Positions 7,829 through 16,321 of a stretch of 64,000 bases of DNA are shown piece by piece. Where the stretch lies: positions 4,842,072 to 4,906,071 of the forward strand of contig NZ_KV917376.1 in NCBI RefSeq assembly GCF_002019695.1. The letters are read 5' to 3'. Within the stretch, counting starts at the first letter, position 1. Every line of letters begins with the position of its first letter. Position numbers and translations under genes: made by a program. This stretch comes from Evansella clarkii (GTDB lineage: Bacteria; Bacillota; Bacilli; Bacillales; Salisediminibacteriaceae). A model generated the notes under the pieces. It searched no databases. It was not told the DNA's origin and saw only the letters and a program-made list of their open reading frames with translations.

Positions 7829-8539
7829 TTAATTATATGGATTGCTGTTTAATCGTTCTACTGATACAGGCATCCATCCTTCGTTAGTTACCCATTCGAT
7901 GCGCACCTGATATGGTGTATTGCTGTTTTCCGGAGTACTTAATGTTCCAACAGCAGATTTTTGATCCCCGCCGTTTTCAATACGCCATAAAGTCATTTCA
8001 TCTTCGCTCAGACCTGTTGCATACGTTAAAGCCTGTACCATTTCATTCCAGTTCGTACTGCCCCGCTCAAAAGAAATTGTGAAAGGCTCACTTTGTACGG
8101 TACCTATCGGCTCCCAGTTACCCTCAGTTTCAGGGCGTTCGTCGTTGTTATCGTTATTTTCTTCATTGTTCTCATTGTTATCGTCATTGTTGTTATTTTC
8201 TTCATTATTCTCGTTATTATTTTCCGAATTACCCTCATTATTATTATTTAGGTTGTTCTCCTCATTATCAGCCGTATTTATGTTAAAAACGCTGTTACTC
8301 TCCTCTGTGTTTTCATCTTCAGCATCAGCCTCCGGGATGTTCAGCGGGCCGTTATCCTGCTCTTCATTTTGATTAGTATCATTTTGAGTTACAGGCTCAG
8401 AACCCCCTCCAAATATCATTGAGCCCCCGACAAACAAAATTGCGAGAACCGCTACTCCAATAAGACCGTTCAACCATATATTCATCCGGCGCTTTTTTCT
8501 CAATTCACTGCGCCGTGTATAAGATCCATACTGACTCAT
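7829..8539 (-). CDS. yrrS: DUF1510 membrane-anchored protein YrrS
   Basis: 236 residues. A short basic cytoplasmic N-terminus (RRSELRKKRR) precedes one transmembrane helix at about 25-45. Residues about 50-145 form an extreme Asn/Glu/Asp-rich linker (runs such as NNNNEGNSENNNENNEENN). The C-terminal domain (about 148-236) carries the DUF1510 features GTVQSEPFTISF, WNEMVQALTYATG and RIEWVTNEGWMPVSV. It is predicted extracytoplasmic. In B. subtilis yrrS follows pbpI in one unit; pbpI is absent here. Function is unknown, possibly in the cell wall. Confidence 0.85.
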   Translation of the reverse strand: MSQYGSYTRRSELRKKRRMNIWLNGLIGVAVLAILFVGGSMIFGGGSEPVTQNDTNQNEEQDNGPLNIPEADAEDENTEESNSVFNINTADNEENNLNNNNEGNSENNNENNEENNNNDDNNENNEENNDNNDERPETEGNWEPIGTVQSEPFTISFERGSTNWNEMVQALTYATGLSEDEMTLWRIENGGDQKSAVGTLSTPENSNTPYQVRIEWVTNEGWMPVSVERLNSNPYN

Positions 8540-8675
8540 ATAAAAAAACTCCTCCTTTTTCCTTTCACTAAAACTATTATAAGGGATGTCGTCAAAAAAT
8601 TCGATAGTAATTACGAATGTATGTCCGTAACAAAAAGTTTAGTACGTTAGACCCTTCTGCTTCTGAGGAGCGCAA

Positions 8676-8717
8676 TATAAAAATCCCGCTGCAAACTGGA
8701 ATAGCTTGCAGCGGGAT
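8676..8717 (-). terminator. Terminator of greA
   Basis: Perfect 12-base stem ATCCCGCTGCAA / TTGCAGCGGGAT followed on the minus strand by TTTTTATATT, 18 bases after the greA stop. Confidence 0.93.
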
Positions 8718-8735
8718 CAATAGTAAAAAATATAT

Positions 8736-9209
8736 TCAGCTTACTTTTGTTATTTCTACTCTGATATCTCCGCCAGGTGTGCTTACAGATACCTGGTCGC
8801 CAATTGTTTTGCCCATAAGGCTTTGGGCCATTGGCGAATCGTTGGATATTTTCCCCTCAATTGGATCGGCTTCTGCACGTCCGACAATTGTATATTCTTC
8901 CTCTTCTCCATCCGGCAGTTCCTTAAAAGTAACTGTTTTGCCAAGTGAGACGATAGAAGAGTTATCTCCATCATCTTCAATAATGTGGGCATTGCGGATC
9001 ATTTTTTCCAGCTGATTAATTCTTCCTTCTACAAAAGCCTGTTCTTCTTTCGCTGAATCATACTCAGAGTTCTCTGAAAGGTCGCCGAAACTGCGGGCCA
9101 CTTTTATACGCTCAACAACTTCCTTACGGCGCTCCGTTTTTAAATACTCCAGTTCTTTCTCCAGCTTTTCCTTACCTTCTGTGGTCATATAATGTTTTTC
9201 TTCTGTCAT
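8736..9209 (-). CDS. greA: Transcription elongation factor GreA
   Basis: 157 residues from ATG 9209, with GGAGGAGTG eight to ten bases before; a GTG at 9218 in frame lies inside that ribosome site. The N-terminal coiled coil ([20 protein letters not shown] to about residue 75, with tip acidic residues in [13 protein letters not shown]) and the C-terminal FKBP-like domain ([18 protein letters not shown]) are complete. GreA enters the RNA polymerase secondary channel and stimulates cleavage of backtracked transcripts. It has its own terminator. Confidence 0.95.
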   Translation of the reverse strand: MTEEKHYMTTEGKEKLEKELEYLKTERRKEVVERIKVARSFGDLSENSEYDSAKEEQAFVEGRINQLEKMIRNAHIIEDDGDNSSIVSLGKTVTFKELPDGEEEEYTIVGRAEADPIEGKISNDSPMAQSLMGKTIGDQVSVSTPGGDIRVEITKVS

Positions 9210-9452
9210 CTCTTTCACTCCTCCAAACTAAATCAAGGTTCCTCTTAGCGAACGCTTACATTAGTCTATTTTACAAGCATTCGTTTGAAATTAAAGCTAT
9301 CAGGAAACGGCTTTGTTTAACCATATGAAGCCTGAACAAAAAATTGATTAATAATTTATTTATAAAGGCCCTTTACAGTATAAATTTTGAGTAGTATTTC
9401 CACCTAAAAGAATTAATACTCATGAGCCCCGGTCTCTCTTAAATAAATGGGA

Positions 9453-9501
9453 AGCGCCCAGTTATTCTGCCACCCATTTGGAGGCAGCCCACTGGAGCGC
9501 T
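9453..9501. repeat. Nested inverted repeat in the udk-greA gap
   Basis: In the 360-base gap 9210-9569, arms AGCGCCCAGT (9453-9462) and ACTGGAGCGCT (9491-9501) pair with one bulged base, and inside them CTGCC (9467-9471) pairs with GGCAG (9483-9487). It may be a terminator for udk (about 70 bases after its stop) but the T tract is poor on both strands. The rest of the gap shows no gene; the greA promoter must lie in it. Confidence 0.55.
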
Positions 9502-9569
9502 GTTTTACAAGCATACATAAAGTATTCTTTACCGTTTCTAACAACTTTTTCCTTGTTTATCTAATGCTA

Positions 9570-10205
9570 TTACAAAATCGATTTTTCTTCAAGAATGGTT
9601 TTAATTTTTGTAACCATTAAATCTATCGCAACCTGGTTATGGCCTCCCTCAGGGACGATTATATCTGCATAACGCTTCGTAGGTTCGATGAATTGAAGAT
9701 GCATGGGACGCACAACGGAAGTATACTGGTCAATAACAGAATCAATCGTTCGCCCCCGCTCCTTAATATCACGCATAAGTCTGCGAATAATACGCACATC
9801 TGAATCTGTATCAACAAATAACTTAATATCCATCATATCTCTCAGCCGTTCATCTTCAAGAATTAATATTCCTTCAAGTATGATAACATCCCGCGGTTCA
9901 ATGATAGTTACATCATCTGACCTTGTATGTTTTGCATAATCATATACCGGCTGTTCTATAGTTTCACGGTTAATAAGTTTTTTAAGCTGATCCAGCAGCA
10001 AATCGTTATCAAATGCCAGAGGATGGTCGTAATTCGTTTTCAGTCGCTCTTCCATTGGAAGATGAGTCTGATCCTTATAATAAGCGTCCTGAGCGATCAT
10101 CAGTATTTGCTGTTGTTCAAATTTATTGTATATCTCTCTTGCTACAGTTGTCTTGCCAGAGCCTGAACCACCTGCAACACCGATTATAACAGGCTTTTTC
10201 TCCAT
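9570..10205 (-). CDS. udk: Uridine kinase
   Basis: 211 residues, full length. Phosphorylates uridine and cytidine with ATP or GTP for pyrimidine salvage. The P-loop [14 protein letters not shown] is at residues 9-22, the substrate region has [12 protein letters not shown] and NYDHPLAFD, and [17 protein letters not shown] forms the lid. Its ATG shares one base with the trhP2 stop (TAATG), so translation is coupled to the tRNA hydroxylation operon upstream. Confidence 0.96.
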   Translation of the reverse strand: MEKKPVIIGVAGGSGSGKTTVAREIYNKFEQQQILMIAQDAYYKDQTHLPMEERLKTNYDHPLAFDNDLLLDQLKKLINRETIEQPVYDYAKHTRSDDVTIIEPRDVIILEGILILEDERLRDMMDIKLFVDTDSDVRIIRRLMRDIKERGRTIDSVIDQYTSVVRPMHLQFIEPTKRYADIIVPEGGHNQVAIDLMVTKIKTILEEKSIL

Positions 10206-11473
10206 TAAAATGCTCCCTTTCTCATCATGTTATTACGGTACACAGGCTTTTCTGCCTTAAATTTCACGATCTGAAGCGGATGACGGGCCGCATCAAGCTC
10301 CCTGCCTTTTTCATCCCATAGCTTGTCTACCTTCTGTGTAAAGTTATCTATTTCCGGGCCGAAAAACTCCACTTCATCTCCCGGGCGGAAGAAGTTACGC
10401 TGCTGAAGAGTTACTATTTCAGTTTCAGGATCGTAATCAAGCACGAGGCCGGCGAAATCATAGGCTGGTTTCTCTCCATGAATGCCAAACATCTGCTCTT
10501 TATACCCTGGTGTATTTTCAAAGAACGCAGGGGCTGCAGGCCGGTTTGCACATTTTGCAAGCTCTTCCAGCCACTCCCGTTTAATTTTAAAGTTATCAGG
10601 GTCTGCACAGTACGCATCGATCACTTTCCGGTAAACACTGACTACTGTTGCTACATAGTGGATAGATTTCATTCTGCCTTCGATTTTCAGGCTGTCTATT
10701 CCAGCCTCTACAAGTTTAGGTATTGACTCAATTAAATTAAGGTCCTTTGGAGACATTGCAAACGGTGAATCTGTTTCAGCAAATAATGCCTCGCTGCTGG
10801 TCATGTCCTCTCCGTCTTCATAAAGGAAATAATCCCAGCGGCAGGACTGGCAGCATCCGCCTCTGTTTGAGTCTCTGGCAGTCATATGATTACTAAGTAC
10901 ACAACGGCCTGAATAAGCAATACACATCGCCCCGTGGATAAATGTCTCAATCTCAATATCCACATTCTTTTTCATTTCAAGCATTTCCTGGAGTCCAACT
11001 TCCCGTGCCAGCACTACTCTTTCAAGTCCTTCTTCTTTCCAGAACTTAACAGCCTGCCAGTTAGTCAGGGACTGCTGCGTGGACAAATGTATTTCCAGTT
11101 TTGGTGCCGCCCGTTTACAAGCTTCAATTATTAGAGGATCAGCGACAATTATTCCTGCAACACCTGCTTCCTCAATCCCTTTCAAATACTCTTCCAGGCC
11201 TTCCATGTTTTCGTTATGGGCGAAAATATTTGTAGTTACATATATTCTTGCTCCATATTTTTTCGCGAACTGTACACCTTCTGCCATTTCTTCCATTGAG
11301 AAATTCCCTGCATTGGAGCGCAGGCCAAATTCCCGCCCTCCTATAAAGACCGCATCAGCGCCGTAATGAACGGCAATTTTTAACTTTTCAAGGTTTCCTG
11401 CTGGAGCCAGAAGTTCTGGTTTTTTTGTTATTACACGTTTTCCTTCAGCTGATTTAACTGCTGTTTTCTCCAT
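10205..11473 (-). CDS. trhP2: U32 family tRNA uridine hydroxylation protein TrhP2 (YrrO)
   Basis: 422 residues. U32 'peptidase' family; in B. subtilis YrrO and YrrN are needed for prephenate-dependent formation of 5-hydroxyuridine at tRNA position 34. The TIM-barrel start is [18 protein letters not shown] (about 18-35). Cysteines 184, 191, 207, 208 and 211 ([12 protein letters not shown] then GGCCQSCRW) form the expected Fe-S site. A C-terminal beta domain carries GDEVEFFGP. Upstream are trhP1 and trmR; udk overlaps downstream by one base. The old annotation 'protease' is not supported by function studies. Confidence 0.9.
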   Translation of the reverse strand: MEKTAVKSAEGKRVITKKPELLAPAGNLEKLKIAVHYGADAVFIGGREFGLRSNAGNFSMEEMAEGVQFAKKYGARIYVTTNIFAHNENMEGLEEYLKGIEEAGVAGIIVADPLIIEACKRAAPKLEIHLSTQQSLTNWQAVKFWKEEGLERVVLAREVGLQEMLEMKKNVDIEIETFIHGAMCIAYSGRCVLSNHMTARDSNRGGCCQSCRWDYFLYEDGEDMTSSEALFAETDSPFAMSPKDLNLIESIPKLVEAGIDSLKIEGRMKSIHYVATVVSVYRKVIDAYCADPDNFKIKREWLEELAKCANRPAAPAFFENTPGYKEQMFGIHGEKPAYDFAGLVLDYDPETEIVTLQQRNFFRPGDEVEFFGPEIDNFTQKVDKLWDEKGRELDAARHPLQIVKFKAEKPVYRNNMMRKGAF

Positions 11474-11503
11474 CGCGGCCGCTCCTTTCTTATAACTTTG
11501 CAG

Positions 11504-11635
11504 TTGATTTAGCTTCAGGACGCTCGCTTGCCTCGGGCATTGCCTCAGCTTCCTCGGAAGTTAAAAGAGCACTTCCTGCGGGATCTTCGCCTAATGCTAT
11601 TCCCGAAGGCGTCTCGCACCTTACGCTACAATCAA
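11504..11635. repeat. Structured dispersed repeat, family C copy 1
   Basis: Fills the gap between trhP1 and trhP2. Starts GATTTAGCTTCAGGACGCTC and ends CTTACGCTACAATCAA; inside are GC-rich arms such as GCTTCCTCGGAAG and TTCCTGCGGGA with TCCCGAAGG. The first about 25 bases recur at 25448 before mnmA. It interrupts what is otherwise a tight operon. Similar end motifs bound family A (14702, 28304, 50965). Confidence 0.65.
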
Positions 11636-11663
11636 GTTAACTCTTTTTAAAAAGCAGAGCCTT

Positions 11664-12593
11664 CTAATAAACGGTTTCTTTAAAGAAGAATCCTGTATCT
11701 ACGTCTCTGTTAGGAGGCTGAATTTTTTTTATTTCATCAAGGAAATATTCCCGCTTCTCGTCATACTGATCAGGGTCTTCAAAATATAGATCAATAGCCT
11801 GGCGATAAAGCTTAGTGGCTTTAACGAGATAGTCACCATCTTTTAAAATCCCGTCAATTTTCAGGGAATCGATTTTCCCTTCAAGGAGTTCTTCCAATTC
11901 ATCAATAATACATATATCTTTTGGACTCATTATGTGTGTTCCATTTTTATCTTCCCATACAGGGTACTTTGCCTCCCGTTCAGGATCGTGCAAGTACAGG
12001 CTTCTGTCCTTACTGCGTCCTTCCACCTTAAGGTCCTTCCCCTGGAATTCCATATAATTACCCAGCAAGGTTCGCCTGGACTGGAACATGCAAGTCATTC
12101 CCTGTACCTGAACTTCTATTTCCACTTCGGCATTCTCTTTAATCTCAAGAATAGCGTCCATATTCAGTTCCCTGGCAAGTACAGCACGTTTCGCGCCTTT
12201 CCTGCCCCAATAATTTGCCGTATACCAGTTTGTAGCCGTAGTTTCTGTGTTCCAGTGCAGTTTCATATCCGGAGCTGTTTCCCGCACTGTCATTAATACA
12301 CCAGGGTCGCCAAAAACTACTGCATCAACATTTGCTTCGCTGAGGAACTTTATATAATCAGGAAGTCCATTAAGCATGTCATTATGAAACAGCGCGTTTA
12401 CCGCCACATAGACCTTTACTCCGTGCTTATGTGCGATACGGACGGTTTCTTTAACATCCTCCCGGTTAAACTCTCCTGCAAGTCTCAGCCCATATGCTTC
12501 TTCACCTATAAGCAGTGCAGTCGCACCAGCTTTAATTAACTCTTCCCCATTAACTGGAGAAACAGGAGTAACTAATAATTCAGGTTTTTTCAT
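11664..12593 (-). CDS. trhP1: U32 family tRNA uridine hydroxylation protein TrhP1 (YrrN)
   Basis: 309 residues, shorter than TrhP2 because the C-terminal extension is missing. It has the same barrel (KPELLVTPVSPVNGEELI, GVKVYVAVNALFHND). The region that carries the Fe-S cysteines in TrhP2 reads MTCMFQSRRTLLGNYM with only one Cys, so TrhP1 probably has no cluster and may serve as the partner subunit. Its ATG overlaps the trmR stop by four bases (ATGA), so the two are translationally coupled. A repeat at 11504-11635 separates it from trhP2. Confidence 0.9.
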   Translation of the reverse strand: MKKPELLVTPVSPVNGEELIKAGATALLIGEEAYGLRLAGEFNREDVKETVRIAHKHGVKVYVAVNALFHNDMLNGLPDYIKFLSEANVDAVVFGDPGVLMTVRETAPDMKLHWNTETTATNWYTANYWGRKGAKRAVLARELNMDAILEIKENAEVEIEVQVQGMTCMFQSRRTLLGNYMEFQGKDLKVEGRSKDRSLYLHDPEREAKYPVWEDKNGTHIMSPKDICIIDELEELLEGKIDSLKIDGILKDGDYLVKATKLYRQAIDLYFEDPDQYDEKREYFLDEIKKIQPPNRDVDTGFFFKETVY

Positions 12594-13258
12594 TCTTGTT
12601 CACCGCCATTCAGCACTTTTTTTCTGCTGACCATTACCCCGTCACCGACAGGATAGATCATTGAAGAAAAAGAGGAATCTTTCATAAGTCTTTCATTAAA
12701 CTTCCTCAATTTGTTTACCATACTTTCCACTCGTTTAGAAGTTAATTCAGTTTCACCTGAAACCATCCCCTTAAACAGAACGTTATCTGAAATAATAAGG
12801 CCTCCAGGTAATACAAGAGGAGCATAAAGATCAAAGAATCTTTCATACTGGCCTTTAGCTGCATCGATAAATAAGACGTCGAACGGGCCATTGTCGGCTG
12901 CTTCTTTTTTGAGATCAAGTGCATCCCCTTCAAGAAGGAAAATTCTCTTGGAAAGGCCAGCCTTATTTATATTGTCCCTGGCTGCCTCCGCCCTCTCTTC
13001 ATCCCGTTCCATAGTGTATATCTCAGCATGAGGAACAGCTTCAGCCATTCGGATAGCAGAGTATCCTATCGCCGCACCTACTTCGAGTATTCTGGCCGGC
13101 TGGTGGATCTCAAGAATTTGAAGGAGCAGTTTTATTCCGGTCTGTTCCATAATAGGAACCCCATGTTCCTCTGCATATTTCTCCATCTCCTCCAGAAGCG
13201 GTGTTCTTTGGGGAAGGAGACCATTGATATATTCTTCTGTTATGTTTTGTTTTTTCAT
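12590..13258 (-). CDS. trmR: tRNA 5-hydroxyuridine methyltransferase TrmR (YrrM)
   Basis: 222 residues from ATG 13258, preceded by GGGAGGCGC; the open frame extends 52 codons further up but that part is not protein-like. AdoMet-dependent O-methyltransferase fold (methyltransf_3): motif I RILEVGAAIGYSAIRMA at about 59-75, DVLFIDAAKGQYERFF near 130 and DNVLFKGMV near 160. In B. subtilis this enzyme turns ho5U34 into mo5U34 on tRNA. It is the first gene of trmR-trhP1-trhP2-udk, so product and substrate enzymes are co-transcribed. Confidence 0.9.
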   Translation of the reverse strand: MKKQNITEEYINGLLPQRTPLLEEMEKYAEEHGVPIMEQTGIKLLLQILEIHQPARILEVGAAIGYSAIRMAEAVPHAEIYTMERDEERAEAARDNINKAGLSKRIFLLEGDALDLKKEAADNGPFDVLFIDAAKGQYERFFDLYAPLVLPGGLIISDNVLFKGMVSGETELTSKRVESMVNKLRKFNERLMKDSSFSSMIYPVGDGVMVSRKKVLNGGEQE

Positions 13259-13425
13259 AAAAAAAGCGCCTCCCTGGCTGCTCTTTTTCAGGCTTGTCTC
13301 TGTTTTAGAGAGAACACAGAGCCTGCTAAATTTTGTTTGGTGTTTTGACCGATATATTTTATCACAAAGAGAAAGAGAATGCGAACTTTCACATCCTCTT
13401 TCCTTATTTATCATTTTTACCAGCT

Positions 13426-14541
13426 TTAGTCAGGGCGATGCTCTCGTAACACTTCCTGGTGTTCTTCGTATGTTTCTGTAAAGAACACTTCTCCTTCCGG
13501 AGAATGGTAGAAGTATAAATAACCATGGTTCTCTGGAGCGAGTGCTGCTCTTATAGACTGTTCCCCTGGATTATTTATTGGTCCAGGCGGTAAGCCAGTA
13601 TTTCTGTATGTGTTATATGGTGAATCAATCTCCAGATGTTCATTGAGCGTTCTCGAAAAATGTTCTCCATGAGCATATGCGATTGTTGGATCCATTTGCA
13701 GAGGCATATTAGCAATGATCCTGTTACTGATAACACCTGAGACTCTTTCACGTTCTTCATCGTTTCTGGCTTCTCCCTCAATAATAGAAGCGATGGTCAG
13801 TACCTCGTGATAGGATAGTTCCTGAGAGCCTACCTCGTAATGGTCTAAAACTGCCGCCGTGCGGTCAAGCATGGTCTCTACCAATTGTTCAGGTGTAATT
13901 TCTTCATCAACGAAGTCATATCTTGCCGGGAACAGATAACCTTCCAGAGGATATCTTATATCCTCATCCAGTATAACTTCCTCAAGCATTGTATAACGTT
14001 CGATTAAATCCTCAATATATTCTTCATCCTGGAGCAGATCTGCCAGTTCTTCTGCTTCAATATTCGTCTCATTTGAAACAATACCGACAATTTGTTCAAG
14101 CCATCTGCCTTCCGGAATGGTAAATGTCAGCTCATAATCCTGGTAAACTGTTCCCTCTTTTAGTTCAGTAATAATTTCATCCATATCCATGGAACGGCTC
14201 AGTTCATAATCTCCCGCCTGAAACCCTTCCTCATTTCTGTACCTGACATACACACGAAATAAAGTAGAACTGTTTATAAGATCATGTTCTGCAAGTATCT
14301 CACCTATCCCTGTGGTAGAAGAGCCTATCGGGATATTCACTTCGATCATTTCATCATCTGTTTCATCAACTGGCTCAAGAGCTCCCATCACATACTGATA
14401 AGCTCCGAAAACTGCCCCGCCTATTATAAGAATGAGAACTATGAAACAAACTAAAACAATTTTTCTTACGATGCTGGCTTCTTTCTGTCTCTCTACCAGT
14501 TTTGAAACATGTATATCTTTTGGATCCTTTTTATCTGACAC
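13426..14541 (-). CDS. mltG: Endolytic murein transglycosylase MltG (YrrL)
   Basis: 371 residues, GTG start at 14541 with GGGGGATAATAA upstream. A cytoplasmic tail with KLVERQKEASIVRK, one membrane helix at about 27-49, a LysM-like region and the YceG domain follow. The catalytic Glu is in LTIASIIEGEA (about 253-263); EGYLFPARYDF and MDPTIAYAHG are family marks. MltG cuts nascent glycan strands and sets their length. It is followed by trmR after about 170 bases. Confidence 0.93.
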   Translation of the reverse strand: MSDKKDPKDIHVSKLVERQKEASIVRKIVLVCFIVLILIIGGAVFGAYQYVMGALEPVDETDDEMIEVNIPIGSSTTGIGEILAEHDLINSSTLFRVYVRYRNEEGFQAGDYELSRSMDMDEIITELKEGTVYQDYELTFTIPEGRWLEQIVGIVSNETNIEAEELADLLQDEEYIEDLIERYTMLEEVILDEDIRYPLEGYLFPARYDFVDEEITPEQLVETMLDRTAAVLDHYEVGSQELSYHEVLTIASIIEGEARNDEERERVSGVISNRIIANMPLQMDPTIAYAHGEHFSRTLNEHLEIDSPYNTYRNTGLPPGPINNPGEQSIRAALAPENHGYLYFYHSPEGEVFFTETYEEHQEVLREHRPD

Positions 14542-14639
14542 TTATTATCCCCCTTTCGCACTAATCCATTATACTATGATGTTAAAAATTTTTCGATGTT
14601 TTCTGTCGAATGAAGCCTGTTGCTTTCTTTTATGTGTAT

Positions 14640-14975
14640 GAATTTCAAAATTCAAGATTTTAATCTTTAATACGAACACTATCTTAAAATGTTACTTTAT
14701 TGTTCGATTTACGCTTCAGACGGACGCGTTCTGCGGGCACGGCTTCAACTAATTTTTGACGGATGAACGCCGTCAAAAATGGATTTTCAGCTCGCGCTGT
14801 TCCCGCAAAAACGAGCATCTTCTTCCCCGCAAATGCGTCGAGTTGTCTCGACGGATATTCTACGGAGTTAAGCTGTCAGAGGAAGAGACAGTCACAGCCG
14901 TCTTACGCTGCAATCGAAATGTAATGTTTTCTTTTTTTATTCAGAGCCTATATATAAAATTCATTCATGTATGAA
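14640..14975 (-). repeat. Structured dispersed repeat, family A copy 1
   Basis: The gap 14542-15185 (640 bases) is largely this repeat. The core 14702-14919 runs from GTTCGATTTACGCTTCAGACGG to GCCGTCTTACGCTGCAATCG; these two ends are imperfect inverted repeats. Inside are perfect hairpins (TTTTTGACGG / CCGTCAAAAA at 14754-14787; GTCGAG-TTGT-CTCGAC near 14846). Similarity to the copies at 28.3 and 51.0 kb goes about 60 bases beyond the core on each side. The strand is given relative to copy 3. A 72-codon frame inside resembles one in copy 3 but is judged a by-product of the repeat. Confidence 0.75.
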
Positions 14976-15136
14976 ACAAACTACATTATTCTCTTTATTC
15001 GCTGAATTTCTTACTTTATACAAGTGCTTTCTTAAAGTCAAATGATATTCTATAAGCGAGCTTTTCCCTCTCTGCTCCTCAGTATACGTTTAGACAGAGA
15101 AAGGTATCCTCGACAGGCTTGCTGATTAAATTCCAA

Positions 15137-15171
15137 AAAAAGACTGCAGATTCGCTTCTGCAGTCTTTTTC
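15137..15171. terminator. Terminator of yrzB
   Basis: Perfect stem AGACTGCAG / CTGCAGTCT (15141-15149 with 15158-15166), with A/T runs on both sides; active in either direction. It is 20 bases after the yrzB stop. Confidence 0.9.
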
Positions 15172-15185
15172 AGTATTATTTTAAC

Positions 15186-15497
15186 TTAGTGACTCTCTTC
15201 TTCTTCCTCTGAAAAGGTGTTAAGAAGTTCTTCAACCATATCCCACTCTTCATCTGTTTCAATAGGGAAGAGGGACAGGTCTTCACCTTCAGGTTCTTCA
15301 TATCTGAAAGCTGTCACTTCCACTTCTCCCTCTTCGTCATCTCCTGACCCTTCTGGTACTAAAACCATATATGAACTGCCAGTTGAGTCAACATCGAAAG
15401 TAAAAAGAATTTCGAATAAATGTTCATCACCATTTTCATCCGGGACGATAATACGGTCTTCATCACCTTGAGGTAGGTTCATTTTATAATCGGACAT
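15186..15497 (-). CDS. yrzB: DUF1292 family protein YrzB
   Basis: 103 residues, very acidic (DEEGEVEVTAF, FSEEEEESH tail). DUF1292 marks are DRIIVPDENGDEHLFEILFTFD near 14-35 and SYMVLVP near 43-49. Small cytosolic protein of unknown function, always found with ruvX and ireB in Firmicutes. It is the last gene of the ireB-ruvX-yrzB unit, with its own ribosome site (AAAGGAGGCAG) and a terminator. Confidence 0.9.
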   Translation of the reverse strand: MSDYKMNLPQGDEDRIIVPDENGDEHLFEILFTFDVDSTGSSYMVLVPEGSGDDEEGEVEVTAFRYEEPEGEDLSLFPIETDEEWDMVEELLNTFSEEEEESH

Positions 15498-15530
15498 TTG
15501 TGCTGCCTCCTTTCAATTTACAAACAAGCT

Positions 15531-15947
15531 TTACTGATGCCGGTCGAGATATCCCTGAAGAATCATTACTGCAGCCATTTTATCAATAACTTTTTTCCTT
15601 TTCTTCCGGCTCACATCTGCAGCTATTAACATTTTTTCCGCTGAGACAGTTGTTAAACGTTCATCCCATAATTCTGTTTTTAATTTTGTTCTGTCCTTAA
15701 TCTTTTCCGCGAATTCCTGGCACATTTCCCCGCTTGGGCCAATCGTTCCATTCATGTTTTTAGGCAGTCCTACTACAATAGTTTCCACATCATGCTCTCT
15801 AATTATTTCATCCAGCCTCAGAAAATCTTTTTCCTCATTTCCTTCAGCGCGCTTGATTGTTTCCAGACCTTGAGCAGTCCAGCCCATTGCATCACTTACA
15901 GCCACCCCGATCGTACGGGTGCCTACATCCAGTCCCAGGACCTTCAT
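15531..15947 (-). CDS. ruvX: Putative pre-16S rRNA nuclease / Holliday junction resolvase RuvX (YqgF family)
   Basis: 138 residues. RNase H-like fold: [18 protein letters not shown] at the N-terminus, [13 protein letters not shown] near 58-70 and [15 protein letters not shown] near 92-106 with the catalytic Asp and Glu. YqgF proteins act in 16S rRNA 5' maturation in E. coli and have been proposed as junction resolvases; which applies here is unknown. The start overlaps the ireB stop by four bases. Confidence 0.92.
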   Translation of the reverse strand: MKVLGLDVGTRTIGVAVSDAMGWTAQGLETIKRAEGNEEKDFLRLDEIIREHDVETIVVGLPKNMNGTIGPSGEMCQEFAEKIKDRTKLKTELWDERLTTVSAEKMLIAADVSRKKRKKVIDKMAAVMILQGYLDRHQ

Positions 15948-16219
15948 TTTTTCCTCTCGGCATCATGGCTGGACAAATAGGACCTCACAAGTTCCTCAAT
16001 AATTTCGTCCCGCTCTATTTTCCGGATGAGTGTCCTTGCATCATTATATCGTGGGATATAAGCCGGGTCTCCCGATAATAAATAACCAACGATCTGGTTA
16101 ATAGGGTTGTACCCTTTTTCTTCCAGAGAAGAGTACACCGTAAGCAGTACATCTCTTACGTCTTCATCCATTGATTCATCATTAAAGTTAAATTTCATTG
16201 TATTGTCCATTGAACTCAT
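15944..16219 (-). CDS. ireB: IreB family regulatory phosphoprotein (YrzL, DUF965)
   Basis: 91 residues, well conserved: TMKFNFNDE near 7-15, [27 protein letters not shown] and [24 protein letters not shown]. In Enterococcus the protein is a target of the PASTA kinase IreK and affects cephalosporin resistance; the N-terminal threonine region that is phosphorylated is retained (Thr near 8). It lies between alaS and ruvX, the usual Firmicutes order. Confidence 0.92.
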   Translation of the reverse strand: MSSMDNTMKFNFNDESMDEDVRDVLLTVYSSLEEKGYNPINQIVGYLLSGDPAYIPRYNDARTLIRKIERDEIIEELVRSYLSSHDAERKK

Positions 16220-16321
16220 TCTTTACACCTCTCTCCATTTTGAAGGAAATGGCAGGAAAGTCAGCAGAAATTAACACGTCCATCTGCCCTTGTCCTTTTA
16301 TTGTACACGAATTACTGTTAA

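Noticed and set aside
10205-12593. Collagenase-like protease function for the U32 family pair
   Set aside because: Older family name; position with trmR and the Fe-S cysteines fit the tRNA hydroxylation role.
14756-14974. 72-codon frame resembling another of 70 codons at 50916-51128
   Set aside because: Both lie wholly in family A repeats in the same relative frame; the similarity follows from the repeat, and neither has a convincing ribosome site.
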